NCBI RefSeq assembly: GCF_003946145.1
Contig: NZ_RHOC01000005.1
Span: forward strand, 1 to 64,000
Origin: Levilactobacillus huananensis
GTDB lineage: Bacteria; Bacillota; Bacilli; Lactobacillales; Lactobacillaceae
Direction of reading: 5' to 3'
DNA: 64,000 bases
The notes below the pieces were generated by a model that made no database searches, was not told where the DNA came from, and saw only the letters and a list, made by a program, of their open reading frames with translations. Positions 24,866-32,870 of the stretch are shown in pieces; within the stretch, counting starts at the first letter, position 1; every line of letters starts with the position of its first letter. The translations under genes were made by a program, and so were the position numbers.

Positions 24866-25666
24866 CTAGTCTGTCGATTCCCCTAAATCTGCCAGCCAAG
24901 CACTGATCTCATCGAGCTTAAATCCCTTACGATACAAAGCTTGTTTCGTCTTATACTGTCGCTCCGAGTGACTCAGCGCCCGATAACGGTGCCACAGCTT
25001 CTCACCCTGCTTCGCCAGGAGTGCGCGCTGTTCATCCTCATCTGGGGTGAGATCCAGGCCATCCAGCATCCCATTAATCTCATCCCCACCAAATCCACGA
25101 CTCATGAGTCCTTGACGCACCTTCTGTAGCTGGTTACGCGTCGACTGATGTTGATATCGCTTGGCAAGTTTCTTCGCAACGGCCGTCCCCACGGTCATCT
25201 GTTCTGCCACTGGATACTGTTTCAAAGCCTCATCAATAGGCTGCTCATCGACACCCTTCTGACGTAAATGTTGTCGAATCACCCGAGGGCCCTTATCACT
25301 GGTATTCATGATGGTTCGCACGTAACTGGCCGCATAATGGGCATCGTCAACTAACGTAAACTCTTGTAATTTTTGGACCGTCTGATCGATCGTTTCTGGT
25401 GGAATCTCAAGGTCCACTAACTTGTCGCGCACTTCCTTCTCCGTCCGTAACTGATGTGACAGATAATCCAAAGCTTTGTTATAAGCCTTGGCAACATCGT
25501 CGGCCGACGTCAGTTGTTCCTCGAGCTCCTTATCGATCACCATGCCTTTGTATAGACGAAAATCCACCAGGACGCTTTCACTAATCGGGAAGGCGTAATG
25601 GCCATCAACATAAATATTATAGCGTCCTGAACGTTTTTGAGCTTCAATCATGGTAATTTCGGCCAC
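24866..25666 (-). CDS. recX: RecX regulatory protein
   Basis: Modulator of RecA filaments. A 266-aa member of the long Firmicutes form, with an N-terminal KRSGRYNIYVDGHYAFPISE segment and tandem three-helix RecX repeats (ALDYLSHQLRTEKEVRDKL, FTLVDDAHYAASYVRT, RQHLRQKGVDEQPI). The GTG at 25666 is chosen because GAGGAA lies 9 nt upstream and gives the family start MAEIT; an in-frame GTG three codons earlier abuts the ribosome site. Confidence 0.92.
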   Translation of the reverse strand: MAEITMIEAQKRSGRYNIYVDGHYAFPISESVLVDFRLYKGMVIDKELEEQLTSADDVAKAYNKALDYLSHQLRTEKEVRDKLVDLEIPPETIDQTVQKLQEFTLVDDAHYAASYVRTIMNTSDKGPRVIRQHLRQKGVDEQPIDEALKQYPVAEQMTVGTAVAKKLAKRYQHQSTRNQLQKVRQGLMSRGFGGDEINGMLDGLDLTPDEDEQRALLAKQGEKLWHRYRALSHSERQYKTKQALYRKGFKLDEISAWLADLGESTD

Positions 25667-25814
25667 TTCGATCACTTCCTCATCTTTGACTTATGATTAT
25701 TTTACCAGTTCTAAATTCAACGAGGCACGCACAGTAGTGGATTAGTTAGTCAATCAGCTTTTCCGCCCATACATGGTTCCCTGGTGAAATGAGTGTGGCC
25801 GCTTCGCCACTAGC

Positions 25815-25824
25815 CTGCTATAAT
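25815..25824 (+). promoter_or_regulatory. Extended -10 promoter of the flavodoxin gene
   Basis: TGCTATAAT (TG plus -10 TATAAT at 25819-25824) lies 37 bp upstream of the ATG; no good -35 is seen. Confidence 0.55.
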
Positions 25825-25860
25825 TAACGACAATTAAGCTTTACTGAAAGGAGTGCCATT

Positions 25861-26316
25861 ATGTTAACCGCTCACGTTGTTTTCGCCACCATCACCGGCA
25901 ACAATCAAGACGTTGCCGATATCATCACCGAGGGCCTAGAGGCTCAGGGCTGTCAAGTTCAAGAGACCGAAATCTCCCAGACGGATGCTACCGAATTCAA
26001 GGAAGCCAATATTTGTGTGGTCTGCGCCTACACCTACGACGGCGGAGCTCTCCCCGAAGAAGGTCTCGACTTCTTCGAAGATCTCCCTCAGATCGACCTT
26101 AGCCATCAAGTGTTCGGGGTCGCGGGTTCTGGTGACACCTTCTACGGCGACGATTTCAATGTCGCCGTGGACCGGTTTGCAGCCGCCTTCAAGCAGAGTG
26201 GCGCACGTCAGGGTGCCCCCAATGTTAAAATCGACCTGGAACCTGATCAGGATGACATCAACCGGCTTGACGCCTTCGCCGCACAACTTGTGACAACTGC
26301 ACAACACTCAGATTAA
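25861..26316 (+). CDS. Flavodoxin
   Basis: A 151-aa FMN-binding electron carrier. The phosphate-binding loop is TITGNNQD (near residue 13), with YTYDGGALPEE and GSGDTFYGDDF as the other FMN-binding loops. Length and acidic composition fit short-chain flavodoxins. GAAAGGAGTGCCATT precedes the ATG. Monocistronic with its own promoter and terminator. Its redox partner is not in the neighbourhood. Confidence 0.92.
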   Translation: MLTAHVVFATITGNNQDVADIITEGLEAQGCQVQETEISQTDATEFKEANICVVCAYTYDGGALPEEGLDFFEDLPQIDLSHQVFGVAGSGDTFYGDDFNVAVDRFAAAFKQSGARQGAPNVKIDLEPDQDDINRLDAFAAQLVTTAQHSD

Positions 26317-26330
26317 TCTGAGTCAGCCAT

Positions 26331-26378
26331 CAGACATCAAAGGTCCGGGACGATTTCCCCAGACCCCTGGTGTCTTTT
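26331..26378 (+). terminator. Terminator of the flavodoxin gene
   Basis: Interrupted stem GACATCA...TGGTGTC with inner AGGTC/GACC and CGGG/CCC pairs, followed by TTTTATTTTTT. Confidence 0.65.
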
Positions 26379-27276
26379 ATTTTTTCTTAATCCGATACTT
26401 CAAGATATTGGGCAAAACCGTCTGCTCCTCAAAATCCCCCACCAGGAGCTCCTGAATCGAAGCATTTAACACCGCCCCAAACATCAAGATCATCCCAGTA
26501 AAATCGAGCCAAAACATCAAGACAATAAAGGTTCCAATCGTTTTATAGCTGTCGATGTTATGCACAAAGTACTTCACATACAGTGAAAAGGCCTGTGATA
26601 AAAGTAACCATCCCACTGTTGCAATGAGTGCCCCTGGCCACACATAACGCCACTTCAACTTAACACTCGGGACAAAATAGAAGAGGATCATCAATACGAA
26701 AAACGTGACCCCGAAGGTTAACGGCCACTTCGCCGCATTCACATAGGTGAGTACTTGAGTTGGCAAATGTAGCAATGGTGTAAGTTGTTCAACAGCCACT
26801 TGTCCAAAACTAAAGAAGAGCATCAGAATGAACAGTAATGCGATCAAAGCGACCATCCAAAAGAAAGCCCCAACCCGGTTAACGATCGCATTTTGTTTTT
26901 TGGCCACGCCATAGGCACCATTGACCGTCCGTTGAAAAGCAGCGACGGCCCGCGAAGAAGACCAGATCGAGACGATAACCCCGATCGACAGCACACTCCC
27001 ACTCCGATTATTCAAAAAGGAGTGGATGATGGGTTCCAACATGGTATAGATGTTCTCCGGAACGATTGGTTCAATGCTCTCCATCACGGCAGTGGTCTCA
27101 ATGTGTAGATATGGCAAAATACTAGCAACGACTAGCAAGGCTGGAAAGAGGGACAACAAGGTATAATAAGCCAACACCACCGCAGAATCGGAGACGTTTG
27201 CCATCTGGTATCGTTTACCAATGGTTTGAATGAATCGGCCGACCGGTGCCAGCCGCGCGCGCCACTGTTTAGTCAC
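26377..27276 (-). CDS. YihY/UPF0761 family membrane protein
   Basis: A 299-aa protein with six membrane helices, of the BrkB/YihY family. Characteristic segments are DSAVVLAYYTLLSLFPALLVVAS, SSSRAVAAFQRTVNGAYG and GTFIVLMFWLDFTGMILMFGAVLNA. Early annotation as ribonuclease BN was an error; the true function is unknown. Start: GTG at 27276 lies 11 nt after AAAGGAG, while the GTG at 27285 is only 2 nt from it, so the inner start is preferred. It follows the NERD gene by 27 nt, so cotranscription is likely. Confidence 0.82.
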   Translation of the reverse strand: MTKQWRARLAPVGRFIQTIGKRYQMANVSDSAVVLAYYTLLSLFPALLVVASILPYLHIETTAVMESIEPIVPENIYTMLEPIIHSFLNNRSGSVLSIGVIVSIWSSSRAVAAFQRTVNGAYGVAKKQNAIVNRVGAFFWMVALIALLFILMLFFSFGQVAVEQLTPLLHLPTQVLTYVNAAKWPLTFGVTFFVLMILFYFVPSVKLKWRYVWPGALIATVGWLLLSQAFSLYVKYFVHNIDSYKTIGTFIVLMFWLDFTGMILMFGAVLNASIQELLVGDFEEQTVLPNILKYRIKKK

Positions 27277-27303
27277 AGGTGTCACGTCTCCTTTCGTAGT
27301 CGA

Positions 27304-28155
27304 TTAGAATGACCCGTAATCCTCCGCAAACTTCAATGTCCCAATCATCTTTTCTAGCGTCTTGCGGCTAAAGCGCACGCGCTTGGCCTGACGAAAGGCC
27401 TCAATAAAGGTAGCGAGATCATCATAGTTAGCCACGGCAGTACAATTATAAGCGTCATTCGGGTTTAATTTGGTCTTGTTACCGACAACCATCGAGTTAA
27501 TCCGATCATAACGGTCATAGTAATTGTAGTACACCATCGGTTTAACAAAGTCGATAATTCGGTCATTCTTATTCTCTAATTGCCGGTGCATGGTAATTTC
27601 ACTATTGATATAACGTACCAGCAATTTGGACGAAAGTTCAGCCTGAGTCGCTGGATTACTGATCCCGGTATGCAACGTAATTGACCGTTGCCCACGACCT
27701 TCCTGTTCGAGACTCATCGTATATCCTTGAGTCAGAGATTCATTTTCCTCCGACAAATTCGGCAGAAAGAAGCGATCAAGGCGGTTCATTAACGCCTTAG
27801 GGGTCTTCTTTTCCTTGCCGGTCAGATTCACCGCGGAAAAGTCATCGAGACTCGTGGAAAAGATCTCTTCGGATAGATCATGGAAAATCATCCCCCGCCA
27901 ATACTTACTCTCCACGTTAATCACGCCAAAGGAAGTCACTAGCAGGTTATCAATTTGCATGACTCGCCAAGAATCTCCTTCGTTCATCTCCTGAGTCACA
28001 GGATTCTTGACCTTGTTGGCAAAGTGGACATTGCGTAGAATCTTATAATCAAATCGTTCATTATGCTTCAAGGCCTTTTGATGCAGGTCACGCATAATTT
28101 CTGACAACTGTTCAGTCGTTTTAATCTCGGCTCGGTCATATGCCGTCTCAGCCAT
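27304..28155 (-). CDS. NERD (nuclease-related) domain protein
   Basis: A 283-aa protein. The N-terminal half has the NERD pattern: FDYKILRNVHF, MQIDNLLVTSFGVINVESK with likely catalytic D69, E82 and K84, and W86 shortly after. The central and C-terminal parts (SITLHTGISNPATQAELSS, RVRFSRKTLEKMIG) are unassigned. No signal peptide. The ATG overlaps the end of wecB by 8 nt in another frame and follows GGGGGC within that gene, so it is translationally coupled to wecB. NERD proteins are thought to be nucleases, but biological roles are largely unproven. Confidence 0.72.
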   Translation of the reverse strand: MAETAYDRAEIKTTEQLSEIMRDLHQKALKHNERFDYKILRNVHFANKVKNPVTQEMNEGDSWRVMQIDNLLVTSFGVINVESKYWRGMIFHDLSEEIFSTSLDDFSAVNLTGKEKKTPKALMNRLDRFFLPNLSEENESLTQGYTMSLEQEGRGQRSITLHTGISNPATQAELSSKLLVRYINSEITMHRQLENKNDRIIDFVKPMVYYNYYDRYDRINSMVVGNKTKLNPNDAYNCTAVANYDDLATFIEAFRQAKRVRFSRKTLEKMIGTLKFAEDYGSF

Positions 28156-29281
28156 TTAGATTGCCCCCATTAATTTTGGTTTCAATTGCGTTCAAAATTC
28201 GTTCGGAGGCGTGCCCATCCCCATAGGGATTCTCGGCAGTCGCCATCCGCTGGTAGGCCTGTTTGTCTGTCAATAATTGTTCCATCGCTGCAGTCACACG
28301 CTTGGGATCAGTTCCCACCAATTCAAGGGTACCGTTCTCAACCCCTTCTGGTCGTTCCGTGGTATCGCGAAGTACCAGAACGGGCTTATTTAACGATGGC
28401 GCCTCTTCTTGTACCCCGCCAGAATCTGTCATGATAAAGAAACTCCTGGCTGCCAGATTGTGGAAATCCACGACATCTAGGGGATCAATCAGGTGAATGC
28501 GATCCATCCCGTCTAGTTCCTCATGAGCCGCCTGCTGGACGACAGGACTCAAGTGAACCGGATAGACGACTTCCACGTCAGGATGGGCTTCAACCTCACG
28601 ACGCACGGCTTTAAAGACGGCATGCATCGGGGCTCCTTGGTTTTCACGACGATGCATGGTCAAGAGAATCATCCGATGCCCCGCTGTCACTTGGTCTAAA
28701 ACCGCATGGTGGTAGTCCGGATCAACCGTTTGTTTTAAGGCATCGATTGCCGTGTTTCCAGTAATGTAAATCTGATCTGCTGGATGCGCCTGCTTTAACA
28801 GGTTAGCCTTGGAAAGTGTCGTCGGCGCAAAGTACAGATCGCTGAGAATATCGGTCAATTGACGGTTCATTTCTTCAGGATAAGGCGAATACTTATCCCA
28901 GGTCCGTAATCCCGCCTCCACGTGACCTAACAACGTCTGGTGATAAAAAGCACTCACACTGGCAGCGAAGGTTGTGGTCGTGTCTCCGTGGACCAACACA
29001 ACGTCTGGCTTTGCCTCCGTAAGGACATCATCGAGTTGATTCAAGACACGGGTCGTGATCCCACTTAAAGTTTGCTGTGGGCGCATAATATTCAAATCAT
29101 AGTCCGGGGTAATCTTGAAGATCGCTAACACTTGATCAAGCATCTCTCGGTGTTGGGCGGTTACCACCGTGATTGGGGTGAACGCGTCTGGCCGTTGCTG
29201 CATGGCCAAGATAATCGGGGCCATCTTGATGGCTTCCGGTCGAGTTCCAAAAATTGTCATTACTTTAATTGGTTTCGTCAC
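28148..29281 (-). CDS. wecB: UDP-N-acetylglucosamine 2-epimerase (non-hydrolysing)
   Basis: Interconverts UDP-GlcNAc and UDP-ManNAc, the latter used for teichoic acid linkage units or wall polysaccharide. 377 aa. FGTRPEAIKMAPI at the N-terminus, VHGDTTTTFA, HVEAGLRT (active-site Asp/Glu/His region), TMHRRENQG, and SGGVQEEAPSLNKPVLVLRDTTERPE are all intact. The GTG at 29281 is chosen because GGAGGT lies 6 nt upstream; the upstream ATG has none. First gene of the run wecB, NERD gene, yihY. The symbol mnaA is equally used in Gram-positives. Confidence 0.95.
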   Translation of the reverse strand: MTKPIKVMTIFGTRPEAIKMAPIILAMQQRPDAFTPITVVTAQHREMLDQVLAIFKITPDYDLNIMRPQQTLSGITTRVLNQLDDVLTEAKPDVVLVHGDTTTTFAASVSAFYHQTLLGHVEAGLRTWDKYSPYPEEMNRQLTDILSDLYFAPTTLSKANLLKQAHPADQIYITGNTAIDALKQTVDPDYHHAVLDQVTAGHRMILLTMHRRENQGAPMHAVFKAVRREVEAHPDVEVVYPVHLSPVVQQAAHEELDGMDRIHLIDPLDVVDFHNLAARSFFIMTDSGGVQEEAPSLNKPVLVLRDTTERPEGVENGTLELVGTDPKRVTAAMEQLLTDKQAYQRMATAENPYGDGHASERILNAIETKINGGNLNG

Positions 29282-29524
29282 TGCAATACCTCCAAAGTCA
29301 CGTGTATTATCGTCAATTATAGCAGAACCCACGCCCCCATGTTATAAACTCCGTTTTTATTCTGAAATTATTCGTTGCAAGTGGAATCTTTTATGACGAA
29401 ACCGCATTCATCTGCGATAAGTTGGGCTAGTCATTAAAAAATGACCCACTCGTAAACAAATTTTAATGGCAAGCCTCCTATATTTGAGGTAAGATGATAG
29501 CGTTGTGTGAAAGGAATGTCTGTG

Positions 29525-30466
29525 ATGAAGAAATTAAGTCTGGTCGTTCCTTGCTATAACGAGGAGGAGTCTATACCATTATTTTACCGAACCGTTAGCA
29601 AGGTGATCACGTCTATGAATACCCCTACTCCAACGGTAACGCCGGAGTATATTTTTGTGGACGATGGGTCAAGCGACCACACCTTAGATGAAATGAAAGC
29701 CTTACACGAAGAACATCCAGAGACTGTCCACTTTCGGTCATTCTCCAGAAACTTTGGTAAGGAATCAGCGTTGGCCGCGGGCCTCCAAGCCACGACAGGC
29801 GACATGGTTGCCGTCATGGACGTTGATTTACAAGATCCACCGGAGCTGTTGCCGAAAATGGTCGACCTCATTGAAAATCGGGGATATGATTGTGTGGGAA
29901 CGATTCAAAAGGAACGTCGTGGTCAAAGTAAGCTACGTGCGTTTCTTTCCAGCAGCTTCTACCGTGTCATTAACTGGTTATCTGACGTGCGGATCGAGCC
30001 AAACGCTCGTGATTACCGATTGATGACCCGCCAATTTGTAGATACTGTGTTATCATTGCCCGAATTCAACCGGTTCTCCAAGGGGATCTTCAGTTGGGTC
30101 GGCTATAAGACCACGTATCTGACTTATGAAAGCCAGCCCCGAGCGGTCGGCACAACCCATTGGAACTTACGCCAATTGTTTGCCTACTCTATTGAAGGCA
30201 TCATTGATTTCTCCAATGCACCGTTGCGTCTCGCTACTTGGGTCGGCAGTCTCTCCTTTCTGCTCTCAATTCTCGGTTTAATCTTCGTGATTATTCGAGC
30301 CCTGACCGTCGGAGGATCGGTCGCCGGCTGGCCATCCCTTGTGGTGATTCTACTCGCCATTGGGGGGATTCAATTGTTCTGTCTGGGAATTCTTGGACAG
30401 TACATCAGTAAGATTTACCTCGAAACAAAGCACCGCCCGATGTACATTATTCGGGAAGAAAAGTAA
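29525..30466 (+). CDS. GT2 glycosyltransferase, GtrB/CsbB (polyprenyl-phosphate sugar) type
   Basis: A 314-aa membrane-associated GT2 enzyme, likely to transfer a sugar from a UDP-sugar to undecaprenyl phosphate for modification of teichoic acid or polysaccharide outside the cell. N-terminal SLVVPCYNEEESIPLF, DDGSSDHT and DVDLQDPPELL (metal-binding Asp) define the domain; two C-terminal membrane helices follow (about 235-260 and 270-295), ending GQYISKIYLETKHRP, typical of the DPM1/GtrB group. The ATG at 29525 follows GAAAGGA. No GtrA flippase or GT-C partner lies next to it. Confidence 0.87.
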   Translation: MKKLSLVVPCYNEEESIPLFYRTVSKVITSMNTPTPTVTPEYIFVDDGSSDHTLDEMKALHEEHPETVHFRSFSRNFGKESALAAGLQATTGDMVAVMDVDLQDPPELLPKMVDLIENRGYDCVGTIQKERRGQSKLRAFLSSSFYRVINWLSDVRIEPNARDYRLMTRQFVDTVLSLPEFNRFSKGIFSWVGYKTTYLTYESQPRAVGTTHWNLRQLFAYSIEGIIDFSNAPLRLATWVGSLSFLLSILGLIFVIIRALTVGGSVAGWPSLVVILLAIGGIQLFCLGILGQYISKIYLETKHRPMYIIREEK

Positions 30467-30477
30467 GAAAAAGTGAG

Positions 30478-30569
30478 AAAGCAGTTGATAGCCCTTAACG
30501 TCACGAACTGGATTCCACTGATTGGAAATGAGTTGACTAGTGAGGTTAATCGGAATTGACTGCTTTTTT
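30478..30569 (+). terminator. Long imperfect hairpin ending in a T-run
   Basis: Starting 12 nt after the glycosyltransferase stop, about 90 nt fold into one imperfect stem of nearly 40 pairs. AAAGCAGT near 30478 pairs with ACTGCTTT near 30565, and GAACT..ATTCCA pairs with the TTGGAAAT.AGTTG region; six T residues follow. It probably acts as the terminator but is much longer than needed. Confidence 0.6.
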
Positions 30570-30598
30570 GTGCGCTTTGGTAAAACACGCTCAAAACT

Positions 30599-30634
30599 AA
30601 AAGGCGATCAGGACAAGTGTCCTGATCGCCTTTT
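30599..30634. terminator. Terminator of the first gntP gene
   Basis: Perfect 16-17 bp stem AAAAGGCGATCAGGACA/TGTCCTGATCGCCTTTT with a 2-nt loop, usable on both strands. It serves the minus-strand permease gene ending at 30639. Confidence 0.8.
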
Positions 30635-30638
30635 CTGA

Positions 30639-31994
30639 CTAATTCATAATTGTATTCATTAAAAGAACCATTAACAAGCCGACAACCGAAATAACTGTTT
30701 CGAGGGTCGTCCAAACTTGGAAGGTTTGCTTAACACTCAAGTCAAAGTATTCTGAAAACATCCAGAAGCCCGCATCATTCACGTGAGAGGCAGCTAATGA
30801 CCCGGCACCAATAGCCAAGGCAATCATGACTGGATCTGCGTTAAGCGTATGCATCAACGGCGTGACCAATCCAGCCGCTGTCATTCCGGAGACCGTCGCA
30901 GAACCCAACGATACCCGCAGGATAACCGTAATCAACCAGGCCAACAGGATTGGCGAGAACTTGGAATGCATCATTAATTCTTGCACAGCCTTCCCGACCC
31001 CACCATCAATCAGGACCTGCTTAAACGCAGAGCCCCCAGCAATCACCATCAATAACATCGCAATTGACTTGATCGCGTCTTCTAACGTGGCGCTGATTTC
31101 TTTCATGTTCCGGCCACGATGAAAACCCATTGACCAGATCGCAAAGAGTAAAGCAATCACCATCGCGATGACGGGGTTCCCTAACATGGAGACCACCGCA
31201 TCCAACCCTTGTGGATGTTTCGGTGCGGCGCCCCCATCGACCGTCATTTGATAAATAGTCGCCAGAGCCATGAAGACGACTGGGAACAGTGATGTAAGTA
31301 CAGCTAAGCCAAAGCTAGGCGTCTCGTCAAGATCAAATTCCTTCACCTCACCAAAAGCAGGTAAAGACTTCTTGATCACAAATAAGTCCGGATTGAACCG
31401 ACGAATAACGCGCGTCCAGATAGGCCCAGCGACAATCACACAAGGTATGGCCACGATAATCCCAACTAAGAGCATTTCACCCACGTTGGCGCCTAAAGCC
31501 GTAGCCACCGCCGTTGGTGAGGGCTGTGGCGGTAAGAAGCCTTGCGTAGCGGACAAAGCCGCTGCCATCGAAATTCCTAAGTATAGGAAAGGGACTTCAG
31601 CCTCTAAGGCTACGGCGAACACGATTGGCGTAACCAGAACTAATCCGACTTCAAACAGTAAGGAAATCCCAATCAGGAAGGATGCCACCACAATGGCGAC
31701 CTGCAATCGTTTCTTCCCAAAAACATTGATCAGGGTTCGCGCAATCCGGTAAGATCCCCCGGAATCCGAAACCAACCGACCAATCATAGCCCCAAAACCA
31801 AAAACGATGATCAGCTCGCCCATGGAGCTCCCAATACCGTTCTTGATGGAGTCAGCGATGTTAGCTGGGTTCATTCCCAGCCCCAATGCAACAAGGATTG
31901 ACGTTGCGATCAGCGAAACAAAAGTATTCAACTTTACTCGAATAATCAGGAAGAGTAATAGGAGAATCCCCAAAAACAAAATGACGAACTGCAT
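30639..31994 (-). CDS. gntP: GntP-family gluconate permease (paralogue 1)
   Basis: A 451-aa gluconate:H+ symporter-type permease with about 12-14 membrane helices. IRVKLNTFVSLI, FGFGAMIGRLVSDSGGSYRIA, GSAFKQVLIDGGVGK, SLGSATVSGMTAAG and SHVNDAGFWMFSEYFDLS are the family hallmarks. It is closely similar along its length to the second permease at 39502-40860, which lies beside gntK. This copy has no kinase or regulator next to it, so it may serve a different organic acid. ATG preceded by AAAAGAGAGA. Confidence 0.9.
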   Translation of the reverse strand: MQFVILFLGILLLLFLIIRVKLNTFVSLIATSILVALGLGMNPANIADSIKNGIGSSMGELIIVFGFGAMIGRLVSDSGGSYRIARTLINVFGKKRLQVAIVVASFLIGISLLFEVGLVLVTPIVFAVALEAEVPFLYLGISMAAALSATQGFLPPQPSPTAVATALGANVGEMLLVGIIVAIPCVIVAGPIWTRVIRRFNPDLFVIKKSLPAFGEVKEFDLDETPSFGLAVLTSLFPVVFMALATIYQMTVDGGAAPKHPQGLDAVVSMLGNPVIAMVIALLFAIWSMGFHRGRNMKEISATLEDAIKSIAMLLMVIAGGSAFKQVLIDGGVGKAVQELMMHSKFSPILLAWLITVILRVSLGSATVSGMTAAGLVTPLMHTLNADPVMIALAIGAGSLAASHVNDAGFWMFSEYFDLSVKQTFQVWTTLETVISVVGLLMVLLMNTIMN

Positions 31995-32068
31995 TATTCT
32001 CTCTCTTTTCTATGCCAAATTCTGAGAATCAAACCTGCCGTAGTCTGATCCTATTATGCATAGAGTAC

Positions 32069-32097
32069 ATTGTATGAAAAAAAGTTACGGTTTGCAA
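32069..32097 (-). promoter_or_regulatory. Promoter of the first gntP gene
   Basis: Minus-strand -35 TTGCAA (32092-32097) and -10 TACAAT (32069-32074), 17-bp spacing, 75 bp upstream of the ATG. Confidence 0.7.
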
Positions 32098-32150
32098 GGG
32101 CTTGCCTGTATCTTATTTTCATTTGAGAGCTAAGAAACGGTGTTAATCCG

Positions 32151-32603
32151 CTAACGAACGATCATCACTGAGATGGGAGAATATTTTGCCATGTAGGCAG
32201 CCTGGCTCCCGAAATACTTGCGGACGCCCTTCTGAGAAAGTGAGCCTACGACCAGTAGGTCCGGCTTAACATCCGGAATAATATTTTTCACAATGGTCTC
32301 ACCTGGATCGCCCTCGCCAATAACGTAGCGTACCTTGCTGATTCCAAACCGTTCGGCCAGATCCTGATATTTTTGCAAATGTGCCTGAAGTTCGGTCCGC
32401 TGTCCGTGAACATAATCCTTACTCAAGGCTTGATAGATATTCATATTATCGGATTCCAACACGGAACAAATGATTAGTTCCGCACCATCAAATTTAGCCC
32501 GGTTCATGGCGTATCGAAAGGCCAACTGTGCATCCGGGGAGTCATCCACCCCGACTAGAATGCGTGTGAACTTTTTGGGGTTCATTGACTCTGTATTTTC
32601 CAT
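32151..32603 (-). CDS. Universal stress protein, UspA family
   Basis: A 150-aa cytosolic protein with the Usp fold: ILVGVDDSPDAQLAFRYAM at the N-terminus and the ATP-binding-type C-terminus GDPGETIVKNI and VVGSLSQKGVRKYFGSQAAYMAKYSPISVMIV (G-2x-G-9x-G-S/T pattern slightly altered). The ATG at 32603 is chosen because GAGGAGG lies 8 nt upstream. Single gene with a palindrome just upstream of its -10. Confidence 0.9.
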   Translation of the reverse strand: MENTESMNPKKFTRILVGVDDSPDAQLAFRYAMNRAKFDGAELIICSVLESDNMNIYQALSKDYVHGQRTELQAHLQKYQDLAERFGISKVRYVIGEGDPGETIVKNIIPDVKPDLLVVGSLSQKGVRKYFGSQAAYMAKYSPISVMIVR

Positions 32604-32636
32604 CGAAACTGCCTCCTCTTGGCTTAACATACTTTC

Positions 32637-32684
32637 ATTATAGTAGAAAACGGTTCCAGACGCGAAATTTTCGCGTGAAACCGT
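32637..32684 (-). promoter_or_regulatory. usp promoter -10 with upstream palindrome
   Basis: Minus-strand -10 TATAAT at 32637-32642. An inverted repeat at 32650-32684 (arms ACGGTTTCACGCGAAA and its near-complement TTTCGCGTCTGGAACCGT) covers the -35 position, as an operator would. On the plus strand the same dyad is followed by TTTTTT, so a terminator is the alternative reading, though no plus-strand gene precedes it. Confidence 0.5.
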
Positions 32685-32699
32685 CACTTTTTTCGTAAC

Positions 32700-32731
32700 A
32701 AAAGACCGATGCACCTGGGCATCGGTCTTTT
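32700..32731 (-). terminator. Terminator of the tRNA-Arg gene
   Basis: Perfect 12-bp stem AAAGACCGATGC/GCATCGGTCTTT with a 6-nt loop, then TTGTTACG on the minus strand, 12 nt after the tRNA. Confidence 0.75.
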
Positions 32732-32742
32732 GAGTCGCTGAT

Positions 32743-32815
32743 TGACCCCACCCGGGCTCGAACCGGGATCATTCGCTTAGGAGGCGAGTGCCCTATCCAG
32801 TTGTGCTATGGGGCC
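32743..32815 (-). tRNA. tRNA-Arg (anticodon CCT)
   Basis: 73 nt. The acceptor arms GGCCCCA and TGGGGTC pair with one G-T wobble; the T arm is CCCGG-TTCGAGC-CCGGG and the anticodon loop CTCCTAA gives anticodon CCT (positions 32779-32781), reading AGG. The 3' CCA is not encoded (TCAATCA follows). The anticodon stem CTCGC/GCGAA has a C-A mismatch at pair 27-43. Confidence 0.9.
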
Positions 32816-32817
32816 AT

Positions 32818-32851
32818 AAAACAGATCCATGATTTATTCTTACACGGATCT
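32818..32851 (-). terminator. Terminator-like hairpin between the helicase gene and tRNA-Arg
   Basis: Minus-strand AGATCCGTG/CATGGATCT (one G-T pair) around an 11-nt loop, then GTTTTAT running straight into the tRNA 5' end. It may end the helicase transcript or help define the tRNA precursor. Confidence 0.5.
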
Positions 32852-32870
32852 TTTCAATTGTAAAGGCTAA

